This document shows, piece by piece, positions 27,366 to 34,666 of a stretch of 64,000 nt of DNA; position 1 is the first letter of the stretch, and each line of letters starts with the position of its first letter. A program made the translations under genes and the position numbers. Below the pieces are notes generated by a model. The model saw nothing but the letters and a program-made list of their open reading frames with translations, did no database searches and was not told the origin of the DNA. The DNA is from Microbacterium sp. Nx66 (GTDB taxonomy: Bacteria; Actinomycetota; Actinomycetes; Actinomycetales; Microbacteriaceae), in the NCBI RefSeq assembly GCF_904066215.1, contig NZ_LR880474.1, positions 1,364,001-1,428,000 of the forward strand, written 5' to 3'.

Positions 27366-28652
27366 TCACCTCTCGGGGAGGGCCCCGGTCTCCGCACGCG
27401 CACGACGGCTGCGGGCCGCGAGCACCAGGCCACCGAGGACCGCGGCGAGGAGCGAGCCGACGAGGACGCCGATCTTCACGTGATCGTCCGCGACGCTGCT
27501 GCTGCCGTACGCGAGTTCGCCCACCAGCAGCGAGACCGTGAACCCGATGCCCGCGAGCAGGGACATGCCCGCGAGATCCGGCCAGCGCAGCGACTCATCG
27601 AGGCGCAGGGTCGGCACGCGACTCAACAGGAAGGTCGTGAGCAGGATGCCGAGGGGCTTCCCGAGCACGAGCCCCACGATGATCCCGATCGTGATCGGAT
27701 CGGTCAGCGCCGAGACGAGGCCGTTCATGCCGCCGATCTCGACCCCGGCCGCGAAGAACGCGAACACCGGCACGGCGACGAGGGTCGCGACGATGCCCCA
27801 GCGGTCGGCGAAGTGCGCGGCGAGCCCGTCGTACACCGGGGCACCGTCGCCGTCCGTTCCGGTGCGCACCCGCGCGCGGTCCGTCGGGCGCACCGGCACC
27901 ATGAAGCCGAGCAGCACGCCGGCGACCGTCGCGTGCACCCCCGAGGCGTGCACGAATGCCCACACGGCGAGAGCGAGGGGGAGCAGGATCCACCAGGATC
28001 GGATGCCGTTCTGCACGGCGAGCGCGAAGCCTGCGAGGGGGAGGAGCGCGAGGATCAGCCAGGGGAAGCTGATGGTCTCGGTGTAGAAGGTGGCGATGAT
28101 CGTGATGGCGATCAGGTCGTCGATGATCGCGAGGGTCAGCAGGAACACCCGCAGGGCCGGCGGGAGGAAGCGGCCGACCACGGCGAGAACGGCGATCGCG
28201 AACGCGATGTCCGTGGCCGTGGGGATCGCCCACCCGCGCAGCACGTCGGCGCCCGAGGTCGCGTTGATCGCGACGAACAGCAGGGCAGGGACGACCACGC
28301 CGCCGACCGCGGCGGCGATCGGAAGCGCGGCACGGCGCGGATCACGCAGGCGCCCGGCGACGAACTCCTCCTTCAGTTCCAGACCGACGACGAAGAAGAA
28401 CACCGCGAGGAGGCCGTCGGCGGCCCAGGCACCGACACTGAGCTCGAGGTGCCACTCCGGGATACCGAAGCGGAAGTCCCTGATCGCCTCGTACCACGGG
28501 GCGGCGGGGGAGTTGGCGAGGATCAGGGCGGCGAGCGTGGCGGTCAGCAGCAGACCGCCGCCGAGCACGTCGCTGCGGGCGGTGGAGCGGATGCCGCGCC
28601 AGAGCTCATGCGGCGCGAGACGGAAACGGGCAGGGGACGACGAAGAAGACAC
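27366..28652 (-). CDS. nhaA: Na+/H+ antiporter NhaA
   Basis: A 428-residue NhaA antiporter. The family blocks VFFFVVGLELKEEFVAGRL, GWAIPTATDIAFAIAVLAVVG and LTLAIIDDLIAI are all present; the two aspartates of the last block form the ion-binding site. Eleven or twelve membrane segments are visible. It exports Na+ (and Li+) for protons and controls pH and salt. Translation begins with GTG 28652 behind GAGG at 28664-28661. The start codon lies in the 3' arm of a long-range stem with the end of an upstream small ORF, so expression is probably set in the leader. Longer homologues carry a C-terminal thioredoxin domain; this one does not. Confidence 0.95.
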   Translation of the reverse strand: MSSSSSPARFRLAPHELWRGIRSTARSDVLGGGLLLTATLAALILANSPAAPWYEAIRDFRFGIPEWHLELSVGAWAADGLLAVFFFVVGLELKEEFVAGRLRDPRRAALPIAAAVGGVVVPALLFVAINATSGADVLRGWAIPTATDIAFAIAVLAVVGRFLPPALRVFLLTLAIIDDLIAITIIATFYTETISFPWLILALLPLAGFALAVQNGIRSWWILLPLALAVWAFVHASGVHATVAGVLLGFMVPVRPTDRARVRTGTDGDGAPVYDGLAAHFADRWGIVATLVAVPVFAFFAAGVEIGGMNGLVSALTDPITIGIIVGLVLGKPLGILLTTFLLSRVPTLRLDESLRWPDLAGMSLLAGIGFTVSLLVGELAYGSSSVADDHVKIGVLVGSLLAAVLGGLVLAARSRRARAETGALPER

Positions 28653-28740
28653 AGGGATACCTCACGGCAGATGGATGGGTGACGCGATGTCGCCGCACCC
28701 GTCCGGGTGCGGCCTATCCCTGTGGCGGCGGGCAGCCCGC
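28650..28740 (-). promoter_or_regulatory. Structured mRNA leader of nhaA sequestering the start codon
   Basis: On the minus strand CACAGGGATA (28724-28715) is perfectly complementary to TATCCCTGTG (28659-28650), whose last three bases are the nhaA GTG. Between them lies a 9-bp hairpin with a 2-nt loop (28712-28693). A further GCGGG-CTG-CCCGC hairpin precedes (28740-28728). The 5' arm is made of the last codons and stop of the upstream small ORF. The layout fits a riboswitch, a pH or salt thermometer-like element, or translation coupling. Relation to the known nhaA-I/nhaA-II (Li+) RNA classes is unproven. Confidence 0.6.
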
Positions 28741-28887
28741 GATCTCGCCGTGCGAGAGGGTGCCCCAGACGCTCGTCCACCCGTTCGTGCCGGGGTGCAG
28801 GACCACGCGCATCCACTCCGTCATCGGCGTCGCGGACGACAGACGGCGCGGAGCGCGCGTCGAACCGGCGATGAGGAGGGAGGGCAC
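28714..28887 (-). CDS. Leaderless 57-residue small ORF upstream of nhaA
   Basis: GTG at 28887 to TAG at 28716-28714 encodes 57 residues ending in GEIAGCPPPQG. TAGCCT lies exactly at -12 to -7 of this GTG, so the nhaA transcript may begin at its first base. Third codon positions are almost all G or C, as in real genes here, and the peptide contains MTEWMRVVLHPGTNGWTSVWGTLSHG, which does not look like random translation. Its last codons and stop form the 5' arm of the stem that covers the nhaA start. It is either a small protein or a regulatory upstream peptide; I recognise no family. Confidence 0.55.
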   Translation of the reverse strand: MPSLLIAGSTRAPRRLSSATPMTEWMRVVLHPGTNGWTSVWGTLSHGEIAGCPPPQG

Positions 28888-28944
28888 GGATCCAGGCTAC
28901 CGGTCCGTGCGTCGGGGCTGCTGACGGGACCCTGGGCGCACGAG

Positions 28945-28976
28945 AAGAGGGACCGTCCGTCTGGACGATCCCTCTT
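28945..28976 (-). terminator. Imperfect 14-bp hairpin downstream of hicB
   Basis: Arms 28945-28958 and 28963-28976 pair in 13 of 14 positions with a 4-nt loop. It lies between hicB and the promoter of the nhaA transcript on the same strand, so it is a plausible terminator for the hicAB unit. The flanking T-runs are short. Confidence 0.45.
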
Positions 28977-29124
28977 GTCTCAAGTGAAGTATCCGATCCA
29001 ATTGCCCAGGCCTCAGCAAGCAGATCGGTTGGTTCGATTACCCGCGGTCGCCTTCAGCTCATCTAACACGGGCATCGCATCAGACGGGTACCTGCTGCGC
29101 GAGCGAACCGCATTCAGGGTGAAA

Positions 29125-29508
29125 TTACGATTTGACGAGCTGATGCGCGCGTTGGTGAGAAACTTCGAACAAGTCGCCTATGTCCCGAAGAGTGATCTCT
29201 TGAGCGGCTAGCTGTTTGGCCAACGCTCGAGCTCGCTCATTCGCTTCGCGCTCTTTCCTCTCGGCCTCCGCGCGTTCGATCTTGATGTCTTCGAGGATCT
29301 GCGTGACGTGCTCTACAGTCCCGATGCGCTCAGCTTTGACGTGAATTCCGAATGAATCGAGTGGAATATCGAGGGTGACGGCGATGTACTCTTTTGCCAT
29401 TTGATGCGCTTCCTTGATCGTGCGGGCTTGCGTGAGCCCATCGATCTCGGGGATGGCGACCATCCACCATTTTCCCTCACGGCTGACGATGACCTCATAG
29501 CTCTTCAC
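29125..29508 (-). CDS. hicB: HicB-type antitoxin with C-terminal DNA-binding end
   Basis: A 127-residue HicB protein. The N-terminal half (YEVIVSREGKWWMVAIPEIDGLTQARTIKEAHQMAKEYI) is the partial RNase H-like fold of HicB; a charged helix rich in Glu and Arg (about 78-104) and a helix-turn-helix-like end (EITLRDIGDLFEVSHQRAHQLVKS) follow. HicB neutralises HicA and represses the operon. It starts with GTG 29508 that overlaps the hicA stop in GTGA, the usual order hicA-hicB. Its base composition is clearly lower in GC than that of the neighbours, which suggests recent acquisition. Confidence 0.85.
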   Translation of the reverse strand: MKSYEVIVSREGKWWMVAIPEIDGLTQARTIKEAHQMAKEYIAVTLDIPLDSFGIHVKAERIGTVEHVTQILEDIKIERAEAERKEREANERARALAKQLAAQEITLRDIGDLFEVSHQRAHQLVKS

Positions 29509-29699
29509 TTGGTGGCCTCCTCAATTGCCTTGTTGATCTGGCGAACAACGCCGGGAGAGATCGTCTTGTGCCCGTCCGGGACGCTGATGCTGGTGTTTTC
29601 CTTTGCCCAGACGGTGTGCGACCCAACCGTTCGGACCGCGGTGAACCCGGCGGCCCGTAGTGCCTTGACCATCTTCCGGGTGGGTTGCTCGCTGACCAT
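29505..29699 (-). CDS. hicA: HicA-type mRNA interferase toxin
   Basis: A 64-residue HicA toxin with a double-stranded RNA-binding-like fold. The conserved histidine lies in TVGSHTVWA, and the start KMVKALRAAGFTAVR and end PGVVRQINKAI match the family. HicA cleaves mRNA in translation-independent fashion when free of HicB. ATG 29699 has TAGACT at -12 to -7 and is therefore likely leaderless. A 17-bp palindrome overlaps this -10 element. The intact catalytic histidine suggests an active toxin. Confidence 0.85.
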   Translation of the reverse strand: MVSEQPTRKMVKALRAAGFTAVRTVGSHTVWAKENTSISVPDGHKTISPGVVRQINKAIEEATK

Positions 29700-29706
29700 G
29701 AGTATA

Positions 29707-29723
29707 GTCTACCCAGGGTAGAC
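29707..29723. promoter_or_regulatory. Operator of the hicAB unit
   Basis: GTCTACCC-T-GGGTAGAC (minus strand) is a perfect 8-bp inverted repeat with one central base. Its right half runs into TAGACT, the -10 of the leaderless hicA promoter, so a bound repressor (HicB through its C-terminal end, or the neighbouring HTH protein) would block transcription. Confidence 0.6.
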
Positions 29724-29730
29724 AGTGGCA

Positions 29731-30009
29731 TCAAGGGAGCCTAGACAGGCGATGGGTGGCTGCGGTTTCTTCGGCCACCCGCTCAGCCCTCTCTTGAACG
29801 CGCGCGAAGAATACGCCTGGAGTCACCCCGAGAACCTCGAGCAGATCAAAGACAGTCTGCACTCGAATCGGCCTCCCGCCAGTGACCGCCCTGAACAGAG
29901 TGGTGTAGTCGACGCCAAGTTCCGCAGCGACGTTTCGGATACTGCGCCCGGCTCCCGCGATCTCGGCCCTTAGCTGCACAGTGGTCGCGGCGGCGTAGTT
30001 GATCCCCAT
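29731..30009 (-). CDS. Small XRE-like helix-turn-helix regulator
   Basis: A 92-residue protein with a Cro/XRE-type helix-turn-helix (AGRSIRNVAAELGVDYTTLFRAVTGGRPIRVQTVFDLLEVLGV, about residues 27-70). ATG 30009 is preferred over TTG 30033 because TACGAT lies exactly at -12 to -7, giving a leaderless transcript. It precedes hicA on the same strand with a 31-bp gap that holds the hicAB operator. It may be a third component of the toxin-antitoxin unit or a prophage remnant regulator. Low GC like hicAB. Confidence 0.65.
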   Translation of the reverse strand: MGINYAAATTVQLRAEIAGAGRSIRNVAAELGVDYTTLFRAVTGGRPIRVQTVFDLLEVLGVTPGVFFARVQERAERVAEETAATHRLSRLP

Positions 30010-30033
30010 GCTCGCATCGTAAATGCCGCTCAA

Positions 30034-30327
30034 TTGCGTGTCATCTAGAGAAGCGGATGCCTGACGCCACAGCGATCATCGGAACCGTGACGCCCGGTAC
30101 TCGCAGTCGAAACCGAGACCCGAAGCGCCCCAACCGACACCCACCCCATCCGCGGCCCAACGCCACATCAGTGAAGTCCGCTACTGGACGCTCCTCCACC
30201 GCCGGGCGATCCATTCAAGGAATCGAAGCTGGCCCGGTGACGGCGCGGATGGTGAGAGAGCGGATCGGCAAAACGGTTCCGCGGACGGCTGAAACGTGCC
30301 GCCTGAGCGCGAAACGCCGATAAAAAC
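30034..30327. other. Gene-poor stretch between HTH gene and tRNA-Arg terminator
   Basis: No convincing gene is seen. An 88-codon frame (30057-30323, plus strand) has the codon choice and Arg/Pro/Thr-rich composition of non-coding sequence. No repeat of the tRNA 3' end and no integrase fragment were found. Confidence 0.4.
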
Positions 30328-30356
30328 GTGGCCACCTCGAAAATCGAGGTGGCCAC
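30328..30356. terminator. Bidirectional intrinsic terminator of tRNA-Arg
   Basis: A perfect 13-bp stem (30328-30340 and 30344-30356) with an AAA loop is flanked by AAAAAC on the left and AGTTTT on the right. Read on the minus strand it ends with CGTTTTTA and terminates the tRNA-Arg transcript; it also works on the plus strand. Confidence 0.85.
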
Positions 30357-30408
30357 AGTTTTGGCTACTGCGAGCCGGGGTTTCCCCAGCTCTCCCAGTG
30401 TTTTCTAG

Positions 30409-30481
30409 TGCCCCCGACAGGAGTCGAACCTGCGACCTACGGTACCGGAAACCGGCGCTCTATCCACTGAGCTACGGAGGC
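30409..30481 (-). tRNA. tRNA-Arg(CCG)
   Basis: A complete 73-nt cloverleaf read on the minus strand. The acceptor stem is GCCTCCG/CGGGGGC with discriminator A, D arm GCTC/GAGC, anticodon loop TTCCGGT with anticodon CCG, and T loop TTCGACT. It reads CGG codons. The first base pair of the anticodon stem (C-T) is a mismatch. The 3' CCA is not encoded. TATTGT at 30497-30492 is a possible -10 inside the intergenic/3' end of the SGNH gene. argS lies only 0.9 kb away. The low-GC patch lies on its 3' side. Confidence 0.93.
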
Positions 30482-30497
30482 GTACCGATCGACAATA

Positions 30498-31307
30498 TCA
30501 CTCGTCGGGGGTGGTCTCCGACCCACCGGCCTCGGTGACCGGCGCGGCGCGCAGTTCGTCGAGCGCTGCGGCCAGCTTCTCCGCCAGGTAGCGGTGGCCG
30601 TCGGTGGACGGATGCTTGCGCCCGACCTCCACGTCGATGACGGCGAGATAGTTCTCGTCGGTGATCCAGTCCCGCTCGATCGGGGAGATGTACCACCAGC
30701 CGCGGGCCGAGGCGAGAGCCGCGAGGTCCCGATCGATCCGTGCCGTCTGCGCCCCGACCGGGAGCTCGTGCGGCGCGGGCCCGAGCACGACGATCGCCGC
30801 CTCCGGGTAGCGCGCCGTCAGCGCGTCCCATGCGGCGGTCACGGCGTCGCGATAGCCGGCCTCGCCCTGCGCCCGGTCGTTGATGGAGCCCTGGATGATG
30901 ACGAGATCCGGGTCGAGGGCCGGGTCCAGTGCCGCGATGCGCTCGCCGAAGGTGGGGCCGTCGATGCCGGGCTTGAGGTAGCCGCTGCCCCGGACGCCGT
31001 CCACGATGGTCGTGCCGCGCAGGAGGTCGGCGAGCACGTACGCATACCCCAGGGTGGGGTCGGAGGCGGCCGAGCCGTAGGTCCAGGAATCACCGAAGAC
31101 GAGGACGGTCGGCTCCTCCGGGAGCGCGAGCGGCGCGGGAGCGATCACCGCGATGGATTCGTCTCCGGCTGCCGCGCCGACGGGGAGGGACGACGGCGCC
31201 GGAACCCAGGGGCGCCAGACTCCGAGGACCCCCGCGGCGACGGCGACGAGAAGAGCGGTGGCGACGCCCGCGATGCGCAGTCGACGAGAGGCGGCGGGGG
31301 CGTTCAT
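30498..31307 (-). CDS. Secreted or membrane-anchored SGNH/GDSL hydrolase
   Basis: A 269-residue protein. Residues 10-32 form a signal anchor or uncleaved signal (RIAGVATALLVAVAAGVLGVW). The catalytic Ser74 is in VFGDSWTYGSA (block I), the block III Asn in IIQGSINDRA, and the block V Asp/His in HPSTDGHRYLAEKL. SGNH hydrolases act as esterases or lipases, often on cell-wall or polysaccharide acyl groups; the substrate is unknown. ATG 31307 has TACTCT exactly at -12 to -7, so a leaderless transcript is likely. It is divergent from argS. A much longer open frame through argS on this strand is a shadow. Confidence 0.85.
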   Translation of the reverse strand: MNAPAASRRLRIAGVATALLVAVAAGVLGVWRPWVPAPSSLPVGAAAGDESIAVIAPAPLALPEEPTVLVFGDSWTYGSAASDPTLGYAYVLADLLRGTTIVDGVRGSGYLKPGIDGPTFGERIAALDPALDPDLVIIQGSINDRAQGEAGYRDAVTAAWDALTARYPEAAIVVLGPAPHELPVGAQTARIDRDLAALASARGWWYISPIERDWITDENYLAVIDVEVGRKHPSTDGHRYLAEKLAAALDELRAAPVTEAGGSETTPDE

Positions 31308-31400
31308 GGCATGAGAGTAGATCACGGAACGCGGAACGCAAACTCTTCGCGACGAGGGGCGGCGGAGAGGGGCGGCGCGCCCCCGTAAACTGGGGAGTCT

Positions 31401-33065
31401 ATGAATCCTGAAACGCTCGCCCACGCCCTCCTCGCCGTCCTCGCCCCCATCGCCGAGGAACGACGTCCGGGCGAGCCGTTCGACCTCTCCGCCGCCGACA
31501 TCGTGCTGGAGCGCCCGCGTAACCGCGACCACGGCGACTGGGCCTCGAACATCGCCATGCGCCTGGCCAAGCCCTTCGGCACGAACCCGCGTGAACTCGC
31601 CCAGCAGATCGCCGGCGGACTGGCCGATGTGGACGGTATCGCGAGCGTGGAGGTCGCCGGTCCGGGCTTCCTCAACATCCGTCTCGACGCCGCCGCCGCC
31701 GGTGCGCTCGCGAAGGTCATCGTCGACGCCGGTCCCGCCTACGGGACGAACTCCTCGCAGGAGGGAGTCAGCGTGAACGTCGAGTTCGTCTCGGCCAACC
31801 CCACCGGTCCTCTCCACATCGCGCACACGCGCTGGGCCGCCCTCGGCGACGCGATCGTGCGCCTGCTCCTCGCGAGCGGCGCCCGCGCGGTCCGTGAGTA
31901 CTACATCAACGACGCGGGCGTGCAGATGGACCGCTTCGCCGCGTCCGTGCTGGCCGCGGCCAAGGGGGAGCCCACGCCGGAGGGCGGCTACCCGGGGCAG
32001 TACATCGCGACGCTCGCCGGTCGCGTGCTCGAAGCGCGTCCCGACCTGCTCGATCTCCCGGAGGAGGAGCAGCTCACGGTCGCCCGCGAGCTCGGCTACG
32101 AGTACCAGCTCGCGGAGATCAAGAACTCGCTCGAGCGCTTCAACGTGCCGTTCGACGTGTGGTTCTCCGAGCGCACCCTCCACGCGAAGGACGCCTCGGG
32201 ATCGAGCCTGATCGACCAAGCCGTCGACCGTCTGCGCGAGCAGGGCCATGTGTTCGACGAGGACGGCGCCGTATGGGTGCGCACGACGGACTTCGGCGAC
32301 GACAAGGACCGCGTGATCCGCCGCTCGAACGGCGAGTACACGTACTTCGCCGCCGACGCCGCCTACTACCTGAACAAGGGCGACCGTGGCTTCCGCGACA
32401 AGATCTACCTGCTGGGCGCCGACCACCACGGCTACGTGCACCGCCTCAAGGCGGTTGCGGGGGCGGCGGGGGACGACCCCGCGAAGAACATCCAGGTGCT
32501 GATCGGCCAGATGGTCTCGATCAACGGCGCCCGCCTCAGCAAGCGTGCCGGCAACATCATCGAGATGGACGACCTGCTCGACTGGCTCGGCACGGACGCG
32601 CTGCGCTACTCGCTGGAGCGCTCGCCCGCCGACTCGCCGCTCGACCTCGACCCGGAGCTGCTGCAGAAGCGCACGAACGACAACCCGGTGTTCTACGTGC
32701 AGTACGCACACGCCCGTACCCACAACGTCGCGCGCAATGCCGCCGACTCCGGCGTCGACCGCTCCGTCTTCGCCCCGGAGACGCTCACGCACGAGACCGA
32801 GGCGGCGCTGCTGGGCGCGCTCCAGGAGTTCCCCCGCATCGTGGCGTTCGCGGCCGAGGTGCGCGAGCCGCACCGCGTCGCGCGCTATCTGGAGGAGCTC
32901 GCCGGCCTGTACCACCGCTGGTACGACAACTGCCGGGTGATCCCGCTGAGCGACGCCCCGGTGGAGGACGTGCACCGCACGCGCCTGTGGCTGAACGATG
33001 CCGCCGGCCAGGTCTTCCGCAACGGACTCGACCTGCTCGGCGTGTCCGCGCCCGAGCGCATGTAG
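31401..33065 (+). CDS. argS: Arginyl-tRNA synthetase
   Basis: A 554-residue class I synthetase that charges tRNA-Arg. The N-terminal Add-1 domain is followed by the HIGH-like motif in NPTGPLHIAHTRWA, the INDAGVQMDRF block and the KMSKS-like RLSKRAGN; the C-terminal anticodon-binding domain ends in HRTRLWLNDAAGQVFRNGLDLLGV. TAAACT at 31386-31391 is a probable -10, leaving a leader of only two or three bases. It is followed after 7 bp by the DUF2993 gene. In many actinobacteria argS precedes lysA, as here with inserted genes. Confidence 0.97.
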   Translation: MNPETLAHALLAVLAPIAEERRPGEPFDLSAADIVLERPRNRDHGDWASNIAMRLAKPFGTNPRELAQQIAGGLADVDGIASVEVAGPGFLNIRLDAAAAGALAKVIVDAGPAYGTNSSQEGVSVNVEFVSANPTGPLHIAHTRWAALGDAIVRLLLASGARAVREYYINDAGVQMDRFAASVLAAAKGEPTPEGGYPGQYIATLAGRVLEARPDLLDLPEEEQLTVARELGYEYQLAEIKNSLERFNVPFDVWFSERTLHAKDASGSSLIDQAVDRLREQGHVFDEDGAVWVRTTDFGDDKDRVIRRSNGEYTYFAADAAYYLNKGDRGFRDKIYLLGADHHGYVHRLKAVAGAAGDDPAKNIQVLIGQMVSINGARLSKRAGNIIEMDDLLDWLGTDALRYSLERSPADSPLDLDPELLQKRTNDNPVFYVQYAHARTHNVARNAADSGVDRSVFAPETLTHETEAALLGALQEFPRIVAFAAEVREPHRVARYLEELAGLYHRWYDNCRVIPLSDAPVEDVHRTRLWLNDAAGQVFRNGLDLLGVSAPERM

Positions 33066-33072
33066 GAGCGCC

Positions 33073-33915
33073 ATGAGCGACGACAACCACACCCTCCCGT
33101 ATCCGAAGCCCTCGGACGAGCACCCGACGCTCGTGGTCCCGGACGCGGCGGACGGTCGGGGCGGTGCCGGACGTCGTCGCCGGCGGTGGCCGTGGGTCGT
33201 GCTCATCGTCGTGGTCGTGCTCGCCGCCCTCGTGGTCGCGGCCGAGTTCGTCGCCCGTGCGGTGCTGCCCGGTGTCGTCCGATCGATCGTCATCGAGCAG
33301 CTCGACCTCCCTGCCGACCAGCAGCTGGACGTCGAGACCGAGGGGATCCTCCTCCCACAGCTCCTCGCCGGTCGTCTCGACACCCTGCGCCTGTCGACGG
33401 AGGCCGTCACGCTGCAGGGCATCACCGGTGCCGCCGACGTCACGGCGACGGGCGTTCCGCTGCGGGGCGGCGACCTCGACGGCGCGGACGGCACCATCCG
33501 CATCGACCAGGAGCAGTTCACCGCTCTGCTCGCCGACTCGGAACTCCCTGTCGACACCGTGGAGTTCGTGGCACCGAACGCGACCCTCGGCGGCTCGTTC
33601 GACGTGCTCGGCACCGCGGTGCCGGTATCCGTGACCCTGACCCCCGGGGCTGTCGAGGGCGACCTCGAACTCACCCCGGTGGCGGCGAGCATCGGCGGCG
33701 TCGACATCGATCTCGATCGTGTGGGCTCGTCGTTCGGCTCCCTCGGCGAGGGGATCACCGAACCGCGGCGCGTCTGCATCGCGGACCAGCTGCCGGCCGG
33801 CCTCACCCTGACGGGAATCGAGATCGTCGACGACCAGGCCGTGATCGACATCGACGTGGACGGGGCGATCGTCACGGACGAGACGCTCCAGGAGAAGGGG
33901 ACCTGCGACCGCTGA
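33073..33915 (+). CDS. DUF2993 (LmeA-like) phospholipid-binding protein with membrane anchor
   Basis: A 280-residue protein. A charged N-terminus (RRRRR) precedes one membrane helix (WPWVVLIVVVVLAALVVAAEFVA, about residues 37-59); the rest is an extracytoplasmic beta-rich DUF2993 domain (RAVLPGVVRSIVIEQL ... IDIDVDGAIV). Mycobacterial LmeA binds phosphatidylinositides and affects mannan synthesis; the role here is unknown. TAGGAG lies 4 nt before ATG 33073. It is cotranscribed with argS, 7 bp downstream. Confidence 0.8.
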   Translation: MSDDNHTLPYPKPSDEHPTLVVPDAADGRGGAGRRRRRWPWVVLIVVVVLAALVVAAEFVARAVLPGVVRSIVIEQLDLPADQQLDVETEGILLPQLLAGRLDTLRLSTEAVTLQGITGAADVTATGVPLRGGDLDGADGTIRIDQEQFTALLADSELPVDTVEFVAPNATLGGSFDVLGTAVPVSVTLTPGAVEGDLELTPVAASIGGVDIDLDRVGSSFGSLGEGITEPRRVCIADQLPAGLTLTGIEIVDDQAVIDIDVDGAIVTDETLQEKGTCDR

Positions 33916-33930
33916 GCGGTCACGCACCGG

Positions 33931-34665
33931 TCAGGTGGCCAGGCGCTCCTCCAGACGCGCGGCGAGCTCCGCCGGCCGTTGCAGGGGGATGCCGTGTCCG
34001 CACCCCTCGGCGACCTCGAGGGTGCTGCGGGGATGCACCCGGTCCAGCAGCGCGGCGGAGCGGCGCATCATCGGCTTCTCCTCCGCACCGACCAGGATCA
34101 GGGCGGTGCCGGGATGCGCGCGCCACGCGGGCGGAGGCGTGAAACGGAGGTTCTCCTCTACCGCGCGCAGCAGGGTCGTGCGCGAGATGGCCGCGGAGGT
34201 CTCCAGATAGCGGGGGAGCAGCGCGTCGGGGATGAACAGCTCGCGGGCCTGAAGGCGGGCGAAGCGCTCGTTCCTGGCGAGCCCTGCCGTGAGGCGGAGC
34301 AGCGCGAGGGTCGGGCCGACGGCGCGCAGCGGTTCCGCCTGAGCGCTGATGACCACGGCGTCGGCGACGAGGTCCGGTCGTCGTGCCGCGAGCAGGACGG
34401 CGAGCTGGGCGCCGAGGGAGAACCCGACGACGGTCGCCGGTTGCGTCTCCTGCTCCAGCAGCGGGACGAGCGCCGCGACCGTCTCCTCGTGCGACACGTA
34501 GTCCGCTGTCGCGCTGCCACCGTGTCCCGGAAGATCCGGGAGGATGACCCGCCGTGCGGGGTCGAGGTGACTGCGCAGCGGCTCCCACATCCAGCCGGCG
34601 ACCCCGCCCCCGTGCAGCAGGAGGAGGGGAGGGGTTCCTGCGGAGCCAGTCGTCTCGTGATGCAT
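33931..34665 (-). CDS. Alpha/beta-fold hydrolase, copy 1 of TetR-linked pair
   Basis: A 244-residue alpha/beta hydrolase. The oxyanion-hole loop is LLLLHGGG, the nucleophile Ser83 is in VVGFSLGAQ, and the histidine is in GCGHGIPLQRPAE. Where most members have GxxDxxxP, this one reads VGAEEKPMM, so the acid may be a glutamate or come from elsewhere. The long N-terminal extension of the open frame is not used: ATG 34665 has GGAG 4 nt upstream and follows the TetR stop by one base. It is third in the hydrolase-TetR-hydrolase operon. The substrate is unknown; an ester, lactone or similar is expected. Confidence 0.82.
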   Translation of the reverse strand: MHHETTGSAGTPPLLLLHGGGVAGWMWEPLRSHLDPARRVILPDLPGHGGSATADYVSHEETVAALVPLLEQETQPATVVGFSLGAQLAVLLAARRPDLVADAVVISAQAEPLRAVGPTLALLRLTAGLARNERFARLQARELFIPDALLPRYLETSAAISRTTLLRAVEENLRFTPPPAWRAHPGTALILVGAEEKPMMRRSAALLDRVHPRSTLEVAEGCGHGIPLQRPAELAARLEERLAT

Positions 34666-34666
34666 G

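Noticed and set aside
28679..28924. An 81-codon plus-strand frame opposite the nhaA leader
   Set aside because: It overlaps the 57-codon minus-strand frame, which has better codon use and a promoter in register; the plus-strand peptide is Arg/Cys/Pro-rich like a shadow.
29701..29706. TATACT as -10 element of hicA
   Set aside because: It would lie at -7 to -2 of the ATG, putting the transcription start inside the gene. The overlapping TAGACT at -12 to -7 fits better.
30057..30323. An 88-codon plus-strand frame before the tRNA-Arg terminator
   Set aside because: Composition is Arg/Pro/Thr-rich with mixed third positions, no Shine-Dalgarno and no -10 in register. It runs into the terminator region.
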